A stretch of 64,000 nt of DNA from Microbacterium suwonense (GTDB lineage Bacteria > Actinomycetota > Actinomycetes > Actinomycetales > Microbacteriaceae), in NCBI RefSeq assembly GCF_030296555.1, contig NZ_AP027728.1, forward strand, positions 1,488,001-1,552,000. Direction: 5' to 3'. The translations under genes and the position numbers were made by a program. Positions 18,288-27,502 of the stretch are shown one piece after another. Under the pieces are notes generated by a model. It saw nothing but the letters and a program-made list of their open reading frames with translations, had not been told where the DNA came from and searched no databases. Each line of letters begins with the position of its first letter. Within the stretch, counting starts at the first letter, position 1.

Positions 18288-19966
18288 TGCTGTTCACCGA
18301 ATCGACCCTCGTCTTCATCGCGCTCAACGGCGTCTTCGCGTTCTCGTTCTACGCGGTGCTCGTCGCCGGCCAGCTCAGCCTGGCGCAGGCGGGCTTCGCC
18401 GGTGTCGCCGGCTTCACCGCCGCTGCCCTGACTCCCCCGCCCGCCCAGTGGGGTCCGATCCCGACGCTGCTTTTCGCGATGGTGGTCGGGATGGTGGTCG
18501 GCGCCATCGCCGCGGTGATCCTGGGACTGCCGACCATGAAGCTGCGCGGGGTGTACCTCGCGATCGCGACGCTCGGGTTCGCCGAGGCGATCCGCATCTT
18601 CCTGCTCAACTCGGAGTGGACCGGCGGTGCGCAGGGCATGTCGGTGCCGAAGACCCTCACACCGGTGGTGGCGTGGGGCGTGCTGGCGCTGGTGACCTAC
18701 TGGTTCGCACGGCAGAGCCGCTCCCGCTACGGGCGCGCGCTGGAGGCCATCCGCGAGGATGAGCTCGCCGCGCGCTCGATCGGCATCAACGTCGGTGGGC
18801 ACCGGCTCTCGGCCTTCGTCGCCGCCGGTGTGCTGGCGGGCCTGTACGGCGTGATGTGGGCGTACTACGTGCGGCTGGTCGCGCCCGAGGACTTCGGCTT
18901 CAGCACGGCGATCGACGGGCTGGTCACTGCTGTGGTCGGCGGCACGGCGAACTTCGTCGGCCCGATCCTGGGCAGCGGATTCCAGACCCTGCTGCCCGAG
19001 ATCCAGCGCACCATCGGCATCGAGGCCGGCTGGATCCGGCCGTTCATCTCGGGCCTGCTGCTGCTGCTGGTCATCCTCTATCTGCCCGGCGGCATCGCGA
19101 GCCTGATCCCGCGGCGCCGTCAGAAGGTCGACGTCGCGTCGCTGCAGACGGATGCCGCGCAGCTCGCCCTGCGAACCCACCCGGTGCCGGGAGAGGTGGT
19201 CGTCGAGCTGAAGAGCCTGGCGAAGGAGTACGGCGGCGTGCACGCCGTACGCGGAGTGGACCTCACCGTGCGCAGCGGCGAGGTGGTCGGACTGATCGGA
19301 CCCAACGGTGCGGGCAAGACCACCCTTGTGAACATGATCAGCGGGCTCATCCCGCCGTCCTCCGGCGCTGCCACGGTGCTGGGCAAGCCGATCGGCCGCA
19401 CCCCGGTGCACAAGATCGCCGCCGCCGGCGTCACCCGCACCTTCCAGCACTCCAAGCTGTTCAATCGGCTCACCGCGCTGGAGAACGTGCTCATCGGCGC
19501 GCATGTCGTCGCCAAGCCGACGTTCCTGCGCCGCCTGATCTGGTTGCCCTCGGCCCGTCGTGACGAGCGCATCGCCCTCGCGCACGCCGCCCGCTGCCTG
19601 GACCGGGTGGGGCTGCTCGACAAGGCGAACACCACCGCGAAGGGCCTGTCCTACGGCGATCAGCGGCGGCTGGAGATCGCCCGCGCACTCGCCGCGGATC
19701 CCTCGCTGCTGATCCTGGACGAACCCGCGGCGGGCATGAACCACGTCGAGGCCGATGGACTCAGCGCGCTGATCAAGGACCTCGCCGCCGACGGGCTGAC
19801 GATCATCTTCATCGAGCACAACGTCGGCATGGTGCTGGACACCTGCGATCACATCATCGTGCTGAACTTCGGGGAGGTGCTCGCCGACGGCGCCCCTGCG
19901 GACATCTCCGCCGATGAGCGCGTGATCGAGGCGTACCTGGGAGCTGCGGAGGAGAGCCATGAGTGA
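18287..19966 (+). CDS. livM: Fused branched-chain amino acid permease LivM and ATPase LivG
   Basis: The 559-residue protein joins two normally separate subunits. Residues 1 to about 285 are the LivM permease, with multiple membrane helices and the EDELAARSIGINV coupling motif. After a short linker (about residues 285-305) comes the LivG ATPase, with Walker A GPNGAGKTT, LSYGDQRRLEIARAL as signature, LLILDEPAAGMN as Walker B and FIEHNVGMVLDTCD. There is no frame change at the junction, so I take it as a true fusion, as known in several Actinobacteria. It overlaps livF by eight bases. Confidence 0.93.
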   Translation: MLFTESTLVFIALNGVFAFSFYAVLVAGQLSLAQAGFAGVAGFTAAALTPPPAQWGPIPTLLFAMVVGMVVGAIAAVILGLPTMKLRGVYLAIATLGFAEAIRIFLLNSEWTGGAQGMSVPKTLTPVVAWGVLALVTYWFARQSRSRYGRALEAIREDELAARSIGINVGGHRLSAFVAAGVLAGLYGVMWAYYVRLVAPEDFGFSTAIDGLVTAVVGGTANFVGPILGSGFQTLLPEIQRTIGIEAGWIRPFISGLLLLLVILYLPGGIASLIPRRRQKVDVASLQTDAAQLALRTHPVPGEVVVELKSLAKEYGGVHAVRGVDLTVRSGEVVGLIGPNGAGKTTLVNMISGLIPPSSGAATVLGKPIGRTPVHKIAAAGVTRTFQHSKLFNRLTALENVLIGAHVVAKPTFLRRLIWLPSARRDERIALAHAARCLDRVGLLDKANTTAKGLSYGDQRRLEIARALAADPSLLILDEPAAGMNHVEADGLSALIKDLAADGLTIIFIEHNVGMVLDTCDHIIVLNFGEVLADGAPADISADERVIEAYLGAAEESHE

Positions 19967-20684
19967 GCCGCTGCTGAGCGTGCAGGATCTGTGCGTGTCG
20001 TACGGGCGCGTGCAGGCCGTGCGCGGCATCTCCTTCGATGTCGCCGCGGGCACGCTGGTGACGCTGGTGGGCGCGAACGGTGCCGGCAAGTCGTCGATCA
20101 TCAACGCGATCTCCGGGATCGTGCGCCCGTCGGCCGGCACGATCCTGTTCGAGGGCTCGGACATCACCAGGACCAGGTCGCACAGTCTGGTCCCCCGGGG
20201 CCTGGTACAGGTGCCGGAGGGCCGGCAGATCCTCGGAACCATGTCGATCGCCGAGAACCTGCAGATGGGTGCCCGCTCGCACACGTCGGGATCGGCATCC
20301 GCCATCGACGAGATGTACCAGCGCTTCCCCGTGCTGGGCGAACGCCGCAAGCTGCCGGCCGGCTCGCTGTCGGGCGGCGAGCAGCAGATGCTCGCCATCG
20401 CCCGCGCCATGCTGGCGCGCCCGAAGCTGATCCTGATGGACGAGCCCTCGATGGGGCTCGCCCCCAAGATCGTCAACGAGGTGTTCGCCGTGATCGACGA
20501 GGTGCTCGCCGGCGGAACGACCGTGCTGCTGGTGGAGCAGAACGCCCGCCGCGCCCTGCAGGCGGCCCAGGAGGGGCACATCCTGCAGAACGGCGAGATC
20601 GTGCGCTCCGGTGCCTCGGATGCGCTGCTGGCCGACGACGACATCATCCAGGCCTACCTCGGCACCGGACGGGCGAAGGACTGA
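19959..20684 (+). CDS. livF: Branched-chain amino acid ABC ATPase LivF
   Basis: The 241-residue ATPase has Walker A GANGAGKSS, the LivF-typical GRQILGTMSIAENL, signature LSGGEQQMLAIARAM, Walker B LILMDEPSMGLAP and the switch region VLLVEQNARRAL. It pairs with the LivG half of the previous gene to drive uptake. It is the last gene of the operon. Confidence 0.95.
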   Translation: MSEPLLSVQDLCVSYGRVQAVRGISFDVAAGTLVTLVGANGAGKSSIINAISGIVRPSAGTILFEGSDITRTRSHSLVPRGLVQVPEGRQILGTMSIAENLQMGARSHTSGSASAIDEMYQRFPVLGERRKLPAGSLSGGEQQMLAIARAMLARPKLILMDEPSMGLAPKIVNEVFAVIDEVLAGGTTVLLVEQNARRALQAAQEGHILQNGEIVRSGASDALLADDDIIQAYLGTGRAKD

Positions 20685-20758
20685 CGACGCCGCACCGCGT
20701 GCGGATGTGACGTGCAGACGCGGTGTCGCACGAAGGGGTCGGCGCGTACGCTGTCGGC

Positions 20759-21172
20759 ATGGCGACGATCGAGGATGTGCGCCGGATCGCGATGGGCTTC
20801 CCACGCGTCGTGGAGAAGGTCAACGGACACAGCGGCGGACCGTGCTGGCGGACGACCGCGGGAATGGTGGCCTGGGAACGGCCGCCGCGCAAGCGCGATC
20901 TGGAGCAGCTCGCCGCCCTGGGCAGACAATGGCCGGACGGCGTGGTCATCGGCATCCGTGTTGAAGGGGAGCAGGCGAAGGCGGCCGCGCTGGAGACGTA
21001 TCCCGAGATCTTCTTCACCACCCCGCACTTCGACGGCTTCCCCGCCGTGCTGACGCGGCTGGAGTCGATCGATGAGCAGCTGCTGCGCGAGATGCTGACG
21101 GATGCCTGGCTGCTGCGGGTCCCCACCACGGTCGCAAAGACGTGGCTGGCCGAGCACGGGCTGTCGGAGTAA
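20759..21172 (+). CDS. MmcQ/YjbR-family protein
   Basis: The 137-residue protein has the short MmcQ/YjbR fold (DNA-binding-protein-like, function unproven) with MATIEDVRRIAMGFPRVVEK at the start, a central LEQLAALGRQWPDGVVIGI and a C-terminal LRVPTTVAKTWLAEHG. ATG 20759 is chosen because TACGCT ends six bases upstream (leaderless pattern) and MATIEDVRRIAM matches the family start. An in-frame ATG at 20723 would add twelve atypical residues. Confidence 0.8.
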   Translation: MATIEDVRRIAMGFPRVVEKVNGHSGGPCWRTTAGMVAWERPPRKRDLEQLAALGRQWPDGVVIGIRVEGEQAKAAALETYPEIFFTTPHFDGFPAVLTRLESIDEQLLREMLTDAWLLRVPTTVAKTWLAEHGLSE

Positions 21173-21204
21173 ATCCAGTCGAAGGGCTCCTCCGACCGCT
21201 TCCG

Positions 21205-22236
21205 TCAGTACGCGGCGCGCACCGTGCGCGTCTCGCCGTCCATCATCAGCTCGCCGCCGTAGGGCAGGATCCACTGCGGGCGGGTGTGCCCGAAGGGCAC
21301 GCCGACGCAGACGACGGCATCCGGGTTGTACTGGCGGACCTGCTCGATCACGGCGTCGCGTTGAGCGGTGCGGAGTCGGGCCCGCTCCCCCGCCGGGGGC
21401 ATCACGTCGAACGAACTCACCGGCGGGCGCGCGACGAGCACACCCGAGAACGCGCCGAGCAGGCCGCGCTCGCCGTACGCGCGCAGCTGCTCGGTGACGA
21501 CATCGGCGGCAGTCAGTCGCTCGCTGGTCTCCAGCAGCAGGATGCCGCCGGCGAGCTCCTCGTTCGACGGGAGCCGATCGGCGAGCGCGAGCTGGTCGAG
21601 CACTTCGAGGCAGCCGCCCCAGGTGCGTCCGGTGACCTTCTTCGCCAGCCCCGCCCACGTCCACGGTTCGGCCGGTTCGCGGTCGCCGAACTCGGCGAGG
21701 GCTGCGGGGTCGTCCCAATGCCGGCCGAAGTCCTCGGACTCTCCCGGCTCGGTGAGCTCGATCTTCCCGCCCTCCTGCAGCGCGGCACGCAGCGAGCGCA
21801 GATGGATGTCGTCGACAGCCGGGCCGGCGCCGAGGTGCAGCTGGGTGGAACCGCCGTGGAAGGCTGCGATCCCGTTCCGCCACAGCCAGTTCAGCAAGTT
21901 CGTGTTGTCGCTGAAGCCGAGGAACGGCTTCGGGTCGGCGAGCGCGAGCGACGGGTCCAGGTGCGGGGTCACGAGGATCTGGTCGTCACCGCCGATCGTG
22001 GCGAGGATGCCGCGGATGCTCGGATCAGCGAACGCCGCATTCACGTCGGCCGCTCGCGCCTCGGCGCTCGCGTCGAGCAGTCTCGTGGTCGGGTACTCCA
22101 CCGGTACCAGACCGGTGAGCTCTGTCAGCCGGCGCATCGCCCGATCATGGATCGTGGGGCCCTCCGCCGGTGCGGCGAAGGCGGGCGAGAGCACTGCGAC
22201 ACGGTCACCGGGCTGGGTTTTCGGTGGAATCAGCAT
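21205..22236 (-). CDS. S66-family peptidase (LD-carboxypeptidase/MccF-like)
   Basis: This 343-residue serine peptidase starts LIPPKTQPGDRVAVLSPA. The nucleophile Ser is in FLGFSDNTNLL (preceded by TIGGDD), the Glu in WGGCLEVLDQL and the His in VGVPFGHTRPQWILPYGG, in the order of the S66 Ser-Glu-His triad. Family members recycle murein tetrapeptides or confer microcin C-type immunity (MccF). The long, inserted form here is closer to the MccF branch, but the substrate is not determinable. Start ATG 22236 follows CATCAT by six bases with no ribosome site. Confidence 0.85.
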   Translation of the reverse strand: MLIPPKTQPGDRVAVLSPAFAAPAEGPTIHDRAMRRLTELTGLVPVEYPTTRLLDASAEARAADVNAAFADPSIRGILATIGGDDQILVTPHLDPSLALADPKPFLGFSDNTNLLNWLWRNGIAAFHGGSTQLHLGAGPAVDDIHLRSLRAALQEGGKIELTEPGESEDFGRHWDDPAALAEFGDREPAEPWTWAGLAKKVTGRTWGGCLEVLDQLALADRLPSNEELAGGILLLETSERLTAADVVTEQLRAYGERGLLGAFSGVLVARPPVSSFDVMPPAGERARLRTAQRDAVIEQVRQYNPDAVVCVGVPFGHTRPQWILPYGGELMMDGETRTVRAAY

Positions 22237-22251
22237 CCGTCCATGATGCCC

Positions 22252-22313
22252 GTTCCCGTCGCACTTTTTGTCGCTTCCAGCCGTGTCCCGGCGGCAGAAA
22301 GTGCGACGGGGAC
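22252..22313. repeat. Intergenic inverted repeat with 16-bp arms
   Basis: GTTCCCGTCGCACTTT (22252-22267) pairs with AAAGTGCGACGGGGAC (22298-22313) with one T/G position. It lies between two divergent genes, so it is not a simple terminator. It shares AAAGTGCGAC with the repeat at 39883-39982. Confidence 0.75.
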
Positions 22314-22352
22314 TGACCGTAGACCTGAGCATCGCAGCCAGCGCGTCAAAAC

Positions 22353-22384
22353 AGGTTGACAAACGAAGGATGTCAACCTAGATT
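22353..22384 (+). promoter_or_regulatory. Promoter with overlapping operator for the small HTH gene
   Basis: TTGACA (22356-22361), a 17-bp spacer and TAGATT (22379-22384) form a near-consensus promoter. A perfect inverted repeat AGGTTGACA/TGTCAACCT (22353-22361 and 22371-22379) covers the -35 and most of the spacer. The ATG follows seven bases after the -10. The layout suggests an operator, possibly autoregulation. Confidence 0.75.
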
Positions 22385-22391
22385 GACAGAC

Positions 22392-22598
22392 ATGATCGAT
22401 CGCACCGCCCTCGCCACCGATCCGGCCGGTGAACCGCTCGCCGAGCTGCACCGCCTCGCCGGCATCCGCCGCGAGATCGCTCGTGCAGAGGAGGCCCAGG
22501 TGCGCCGCGCACGGCTCGCCGGCTACTCGTGGCAGGCCATCGCGAGCGCTTTGGGCGTAACCAGACAGGCGGCACATAAGAAGTTCGGCAGACAATAG
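22392..22598 (+). CDS. Small helix-turn-helix protein
   Basis: The 68-residue protein consists of an N-terminal amphipathic helix (LAELHRLAGIRREIARAEEAQVRRARL) written here only as its limits, about residues 14-40, and a C-terminal HTH GYSWQAIASALGVTRQAAHK. Such short proteins accompany efflux genes in Actinobacteria. It lies 40 bp upstream of an ABC exporter gene on the same strand, behind a strong promoter with an operator, so it may regulate that exporter. That role is inference. Confidence 0.75.
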   Translation: MIDRTALATDPAGEPLAELHRLAGIRREIARAEEAQVRRARLAGYSWQAIASALGVTRQAAHKKFGRQ

Positions 22599-22638
22599 AG
22601 GGTCCCCACGCAACACTTCCCTCAAGAACGAGGTCCCC

Positions 22639-24515
22639 ATGGCTCGCACGGCGACAGCACGCCGCCGCGGGCGCGGTGCGCAGCAGGACGGCCCGCGCGC
22701 CACGTTCCGCCAGCTGCTCCCCTTCCTGCTCGAGCACAAGAAGGTGCTGGTCGGAGCCACCGCGCTCAGCATCGTCGGCGCTGCCGCTTCACTGGCGCAG
22801 CCCCTGCTCGTCGGTCAGGTCATCGACCGGGTGCAGCACGATCAGGCGCTCGGCGCGCTGGTCTGGCTGCTGATCGGGCTGGTGATCGTCGCATCCGTGA
22901 TCTCCGGTTATCAGCACTACCTGCTGCAGCGCACCGGAACCGCCGTGGTGTACTCCAGCCGGCGACAGCTCATCGCCCGCATCCTGCACCTGCCGATCAG
23001 CGAGTTCGACTCCCGCCGCACCGGCGACCTCGTCTCGCGCGTGGGCACCGATACGACGCTGCTGTACGCCGTGCTCACGCAGGGACTGGCGGATGCCGTC
23101 GGCGGTGCGATCCTGTTCGTCGGGGCACTGATCGCCATGCTCGTCATCGACTCGCTGCTGCTCGTGCTGATCGTGCTCGTGATCGGCGCCTCGGTCGCAC
23201 TGGTCGTCACGCTCAGCGGACGTATCCGCACCGCATCCGCCGCCCAGCAGCAGAAGGTGGGCGAACTGGCCTCCGGCATCGAGCGCGGGATCTCCTCCAT
23301 CCGCACCGTGCGCGCATCCGGCGCCACTGAGCGCGAGACCGCGGCCGTCGACGACCTGGCCGGAGAGGCGTACGGCCTGGGCGTGCGGATCGCGAAGATC
23401 TCCTCGATGGTGGTGCCGGTCGCCGGTATCGCCCTGCAGGTCTCCCTGCTGGTGGTGCTCGGGGTCGGCGGATTCCGTGTGGCATCCGGGGCGCTGAGCA
23501 TCGCGTCCCTGGTCACCTTCATCATGTTCCTGTTCATGCTGGTGATGCCGCTCGGGCAGGCCTTCGGCGCGATCACCTCGGTCAACCAGGCGCTCGGTGC
23601 GCTCGGCCGCATCCAGGAGATCCTCGACCTGCCCACCGAGACCCAGCACGACGAATCGGATGCCGCAGTCACCTCTGCCCCGGTCGCAGGCTCGCCGGCC
23701 CTGGAGTTCCGCGATGTACGGTTCCGCTACCCCGACGCCGTCGTCGCCGCCCGCGAAGCAGCGGCGAAAGAAGCTCGGAACGTGCTGGCCGACGCGCACC
23801 TGGAGGCCGCCGAGGCTGCCACCACCGAGGTCGACCGCGATGTGCTCAAGGGGTCTCCTTCGCGGTGCCGCGCGGCGCCCGGGTCGCGCTGGTCGGCCCC
23901 AGCGGCGCAGGCAAGAGCACGATCCTCTCGCTGGTCGAGCGCTTCTACGACCCCACCGGCGGATCGATCCGGCTGGCCGGTCACGACGTGCGCACGTACC
24001 CGCGCCAGCAGCTGCGCGCGCAGTTCGGCTATGTGGAGCAGGATGCGCCGACCCTCGCCGGCACACTCGCCGAGAATCTGCGGCTGGCTGCACCGGATGC
24101 CACGGATGCCGACTGCGAGCGGGCGCTGCGCTCGGTGAACCTCGGCGACGTGCTCGAACGCAACCCGCTGGGCCTTCAGGCCCCGGTCGGCGAAGACGGT
24201 GTGATGCTCTCCGGCGGCGAGCGCCAGCGCCTCGCCATCGCACGAGCACTGCTGACCGAGGCGCCGATCCTGCTGCTGGACGAATCCACGTCGTCGCTGG
24301 ACGGCGTCAACGAGCAGCGGATGCGGGAGGCCATCGACGCCGCCGCCGCCGACCGCACGCTGATCGTGATCGCGCACCGGCTGTCCACCGTGGTGGACAG
24401 CGACCTCATCGTGGTGCTGCAGGACGGCGCCGTGGTCGGCCAGGGCACGCACTCCGAACTCGTCGACGAGGTGCCGCTGTACCGCGACCTGGCGAGGCAC
24501 CAGCTGCTGGTCTGA
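22639..24515 (+). pseudogene. ABC exporter (membrane domain fused to ATPase), frameshifted
   Basis: This is a half-transporter of the multidrug/lipid exporter class. Residues 1 to about 330 hold six membrane helices (with FDSRRTGDLVSRVGTDTTLL in the first cytoplasmic part). The ATPase follows, with Walker A GPSGAGKST, signature LSGGERQRLAIARAL and Walker B ILLLDESTSSLD. The frame breaks at GGGG 23850-23853; one extra G gives VLKGVSFAVPRGARVALVG and a 625-residue protein. A charged, Ala-rich insertion (AAREAAAKEARNVLADAHLE) sits before the break. It probably acts as a homodimer and lies directly after the small HTH gene. Confidence 0.88.
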
Positions 24516-24531
24516 GCACTCTCCGCGAAGG

Positions 24532-24978
24532 TCAGGCCTGCTCGCAGACCCAGCCCTCGGGGTAGGTGCCGTCGCGCAGGAAATCCGCGAGCTCGGCGCG
24601 CACCTCATCGTCCAGGTCCGCGTCGGCACGCGGGTAGACGATCGGCTCCTCCTTCTTGTTGTGCTCGTCCAGCAGCACGAGAAGGTCGCGACATGCGGCG
24701 TCGGCATCCTCTCCGGCGGTGACGGCGGCATCCACTCCGTCCATGGCGCGCCACAGCTCACCGTGCTCGCGCAGCATGACGAAGATCGGCATCATCATCG
24801 TGGGCTTGAGCGGCGGGAACAGGAACACCTCCTCGAGGTAGATGTGCCGGCGGAGGGCGAGCATCGCATCGCGCAGCGCCTGCGGGTCGCCCTCGTCGCC
24901 GAGGAACGCCTCGATACCGTCGTCGATCGCGCGATGCTCTACCGTCAGCGCCTCCGCCAGCGCCATCCCCTCGGTCAT
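24532..24978 (-). CDS. Hemerythrin-like domain protein
   Basis: The 148-residue helical bundle has the His/Glu iron-ligand pattern: VEHRAIDDG, RRHIYLEEVFLFPPL, REHGELWRAMDG and LDEHNKKEEPIVYPRAD. Members bind a di-iron centre and are linked to oxygen, NO or redox stress. The ATG overlaps the stop of the OsmC gene by one base, so both are co-transcribed, in keeping with an oxidative-stress role (inference). Confidence 0.85.
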   Translation of the reverse strand: MTEGMALAEALTVEHRAIDDGIEAFLGDEGDPQALRDAMLALRRHIYLEEVFLFPPLKPTMMMPIFVMLREHGELWRAMDGVDAAVTAGEDADAACRDLLVLLDEHNKKEEPIVYPRADADLDDEVRAELADFLRDGTYPEGWVCEQA

Positions 24979-25421
24979 CAGTCCGCCAGCTGGGCGTCGA
25001 CCGTGATCGTGGCTCCGGCGAACAGTCGCGAGACCGGGCAGAGCTTGGCGGCCTCGTCGACGATGGATGCAAACGTGACGGCGTCCACACCGGGAACGAT
25101 AGCGCGCACCGTGATCGCCGAGGTCGTGATCGTCGGGGCGCCGTCGACCTCATCGAGTGTCACCTCGCTGGTGACGACGAGCTGCTGCGGCGGCGTCTTG
25201 TGCTCTCCGAGCGTGAGGGCCAGCGCCATCGAGAAGCACGAGGAGTGTGCGGCGGCCAGCAGCTCCTCAGGACTGGACTTGCCCGCCGGCGCCTCGGTGC
25301 GCGAACCCCAGGTCACCTGCTGGCCATCCAGCGCTCCGCTGCTGGTGGAGCCGAAGGTTCCGGTGCCGGCTGCCAGAGTGCCGTCCCAGGTGGTGGTGGC
25401 CGTGCGTGCTGCGATGCTCAT
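24978..25421 (-). CDS. OsmC/Ohr-family peroxiredoxin
   Basis: The 147-residue protein has both redox cysteines of the OsmC family, in AAHSSCFSMAL and AKLCPVSRLFAG, and the family start RTATTTWDGTLAAGTG. OsmC proteins reduce organic hydroperoxides. GGAGCGAC before the ATG is the ribosome site. It is the first gene of a two-gene unit with the hemerythrin protein. Confidence 0.9.
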   Translation of the reverse strand: MSIAARTATTTWDGTLAAGTGTFGSTSSGALDGQQVTWGSRTEAPAGKSSPEELLAAAHSSCFSMALALTLGEHKTPPQQLVVTSEVTLDEVDGAPTITTSAITVRAIVPGVDAVTFASIVDEAAKLCPVSRLFAGATITVDAQLAD

Positions 25422-25441
25422 GTCGCTCCGATCTCGTGTCG

Positions 25442-25490
25442 TTGTCCACAGTCGTGGTATTTATCCACAATAAACCCTGTGGAAAATACC
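25442..25490. promoter_or_regulatory. Cluster of DnaA-box-like 9-mers forming a palindrome
   Basis: TTGTCCACA (25442-25450), the consensus DnaA box TTATCCACA (25461-25469) and, inverted, TGTGGAAAA (25478-25486) lie in one AT-rich gap. The last two sit in an imperfect palindrome with GGTATTT and AAATACC at its ends (25456-25490). The gap separates pckA from osmC. Confidence 0.6.
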
Positions 25491-25519
25491 GCCAACACCT
25501 CGACAGCCGAGAACGGCGC

Positions 25520-27391
25520 TCAGCGCGCAGTGGAGAGCCGGTACCGCAGCGCATCCAGCTCGCTGCGCAACGCGGCGGGAAGCCTGTCGCCGAAGATCTT
25601 GTAGAACTCCTCCGTCGAGTCGGCCTCGGCCTGCCAGGCGTCGACATCCACGTCGAAGAGCTCGTCGAGATCGGCATCCGTGATCTCGAGCCCCTCGAGG
25701 TTGAGATCCTCGCGACGGGGCAGCCGGCCGATCGGGCTGTCGACGGCGCCCACCTCGCCGGAGATCCGACGGATGATCCAGTCGATCACCCGAGAGTTGT
25801 CGCCGAACCCGGGCCAGAGGAAGCGGCCGTCCTCACCACGGCGGAACCAGTTCACCTGGAAGATGCGCGGCGCGCGGTCGAACCGCAGCGTGCGACCGAC
25901 CTGCAACCAGTGGCCGAAGTAGTCGCCCATGTTGTAGCCGCAGAACGGCAGCATCGCGAACGGGTCGCGGCGCAGCTCCCCGACCGTTCCTTCAGCGGCG
26001 GCCGTGCGCTCGGACGAGATGGTCGAGCCGAGAAAGACGCCGTGCGTCCAGTCGGTCGCCTCGACCACGAGCGGCACATTGCTCGCACGGCGACCGCCGA
26101 ACAGAATGACATCCAGTGCGACACCCTCGGGCGACTCCCAGTCCTCGCAGATCTGCGGGCACTGCGCGGCAGAGACGGTGAAGCGGGAGTTCGGGTGCGC
26201 GGCCGGGCGACCCGACTCGGGCGTCCACGGGTTGCCCTGCCAGTCGATGAGGTTCGCCGGCGGAGTGTCCGTCAGACCCTCCCACCACACGTCGCCATCC
26301 GGGCGCAGTGCGACGTTCGTGAAGATCGTGTTGCCCCACAGCGTCTCGACGGCGGTGACGTTGGTCGATTCACCCGTGCCGGGCGCGACGCCGAAGAAGC
26401 CCGCCTCGGGGTTCATCGCGTACATGCGCCCGTCCGCACCGGGGCGGATCCAGACGATGTCATCGCCGAGGGTCTCCACGGACCAGCCCGGGATGGTCGG
26501 GCGCAGCATGGCGAGGTTCGTCTTGCCGCACGCCGAAGGGAACGCCGCCGCGACATGGTAGGCCCTGCCCTTCGGATCGGTGACGCGGATGAGCAGCATG
26601 TGCTCGGCGAGCCAGCCCTCATCCCTGGCGATCACCGAGGCGATGCGCAGCGCGAAGCACTTCTTGGCGAGGATGGCGTTCCCGCCGTAACCGGATCCGT
26701 AGGAGTACACCTCGAGAGTGTCCGGGAAGTGCACGATGTACTTCTCGTCGTTGCACGGCCACTCCACGTCGACCTCGCCCGGCTCCAGGGGCGCACCCAC
26801 CGAGTGCACCGTCCGCACCCACGGCGCACCCTCAGCGATGCGCCGGGTGACCGCGTCGCCGACGCGGGTCATGATGTTGATGGAGGCGACGGCGTACGCG
26901 CTGTCAGTCACCTGCACCCCGATGTGCGAGAGCTTGCCGCCGACGGGACCCATCGAGAACGGGATCACGTACATGGTGCGGCCCCGCATCGAGCCGGCGA
27001 AGACCCGATCCATGGTGGCGTGCATCTCGGCCGGATCCGCCCAGTTGTTCGTGGGGCCGGCATCCTCTTCCTTCTCGGATGCGATGAAGGTGCGCGCCTC
27101 GGTGCGGGCGACGTCACTGGGGTGCGAGCGGGCGAGGTACGAGCCCGGACGCCACTCGGGGTTGAGCTTGATGATCTTGCCCTCGTCGACGAGCTGACGC
27201 AGGATCGCATCGTTCTCGGCGCGCGACCCGTCGACCCAGTGCACGCGGTCGGGCTGCGTGAGCGCGGCGATGCCGTCGACCCACGCGCGCAGCTCCGCCA
27301 TCGCCGGAGTGTCGTAGGCCGGCACGTCCCCGAGGCTGCGCACGGGGGCGACGGACGGAATGCTGTGGACGTAGGTGTCAGCCATAGCCAT
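25520..27391 (-). CDS. pckA: Phosphoenolpyruvate carboxykinase (GTP)
   Basis: The enzyme converts oxaloacetate and GTP to PEP, the entry to gluconeogenesis. The P-loop with the reactive Cys is [12 protein letters not shown]; other family blocks are [14 protein letters not shown] and [14 protein letters not shown]. From ATG 27391 the length is 623 residues, right for the GTP class. AAGGAG lies just upstream, which favours 27391 over a longer in-frame start at 27556 inside the divergent promoter region. It is divergent from ramB, fitting control of acetate and gluconeogenic metabolism. Confidence 0.95.
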   Translation of the reverse strand: MAMADTYVHSIPSVAPVRSLGDVPAYDTPAMAELRAWVDGIAALTQPDRVHWVDGSRAENDAILRQLVDEGKIIKLNPEWRPGSYLARSHPSDVARTEARTFIASEKEEDAGPTNNWADPAEMHATMDRVFAGSMRGRTMYVIPFSMGPVGGKLSHIGVQVTDSAYAVASINIMTRVGDAVTRRIAEGAPWVRTVHSVGAPLEPGEVDVEWPCNDEKYIVHFPDTLEVYSYGSGYGGNAILAKKCFALRIASVIARDEGWLAEHMLLIRVTDPKGRAYHVAAAFPSACGKTNLAMLRPTIPGWSVETLGDDIVWIRPGADGRMYAMNPEAGFFGVAPGTGESTNVTAVETLWGNTIFTNVALRPDGDVWWEGLTDTPPANLIDWQGNPWTPESGRPAAHPNSRFTVSAAQCPQICEDWESPEGVALDVILFGGRRASNVPLVVEATDWTHGVFLGSTISSERTAAAEGTVGELRRDPFAMLPFCGYNMGDYFGHWLQVGRTLRFDRAPRIFQVNWFRRGEDGRFLWPGFGDNSRVIDWIIRRISGEVGAVDSPIGRLPRREDLNLEGLEITDADLDELFDVDVDAWQAEADSTEEFYKIFGDRLPAALRSELDALRYRLSTAR

Positions 27392-27403
27392 GTCTGCTCC
27401 TTG

Positions 27404-27432
27404 GGAAGACGGATGCGATACATCCATCTTCC
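27404..27432. promoter_or_regulatory. Inverted repeat in the pckA leader
   Basis: GGAAGACGGATG (27404-27415) and CATCCATCTTCC (27421-27432) form 12-bp arms with one mismatch. The repeat begins 13 bases before the pckA start, next to the ribosome site. It could be an operator or an mRNA hairpin. Confidence 0.55.
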
Positions 27433-27502
27433 GCACACTTTCGCCATGCTTTCGGTCGTTTCGCTGGGAAAGAAGCTCATTTCTTTCGGGTATGCTCAAG
27501 GA

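Noticed and set aside
18287..19966. LivM-LivG fusion as an artefact of a frameshift
   Set aside because: The junction is in a single frame with a plausible linker, and no stop or start codon pair is seen there; the fused form occurs in relatives.
17450..20647. 1065-codon open frame on the minus strand across the liv operon
   Set aside because: It is antisense to livH, livM/G and livF, all of which have clear motifs.
25442..25490. Replication origin
   Set aside because: Only three DnaA-like boxes are present and no origin-associated genes (dnaA, dnaN, gyrB, rpmH) are nearby.
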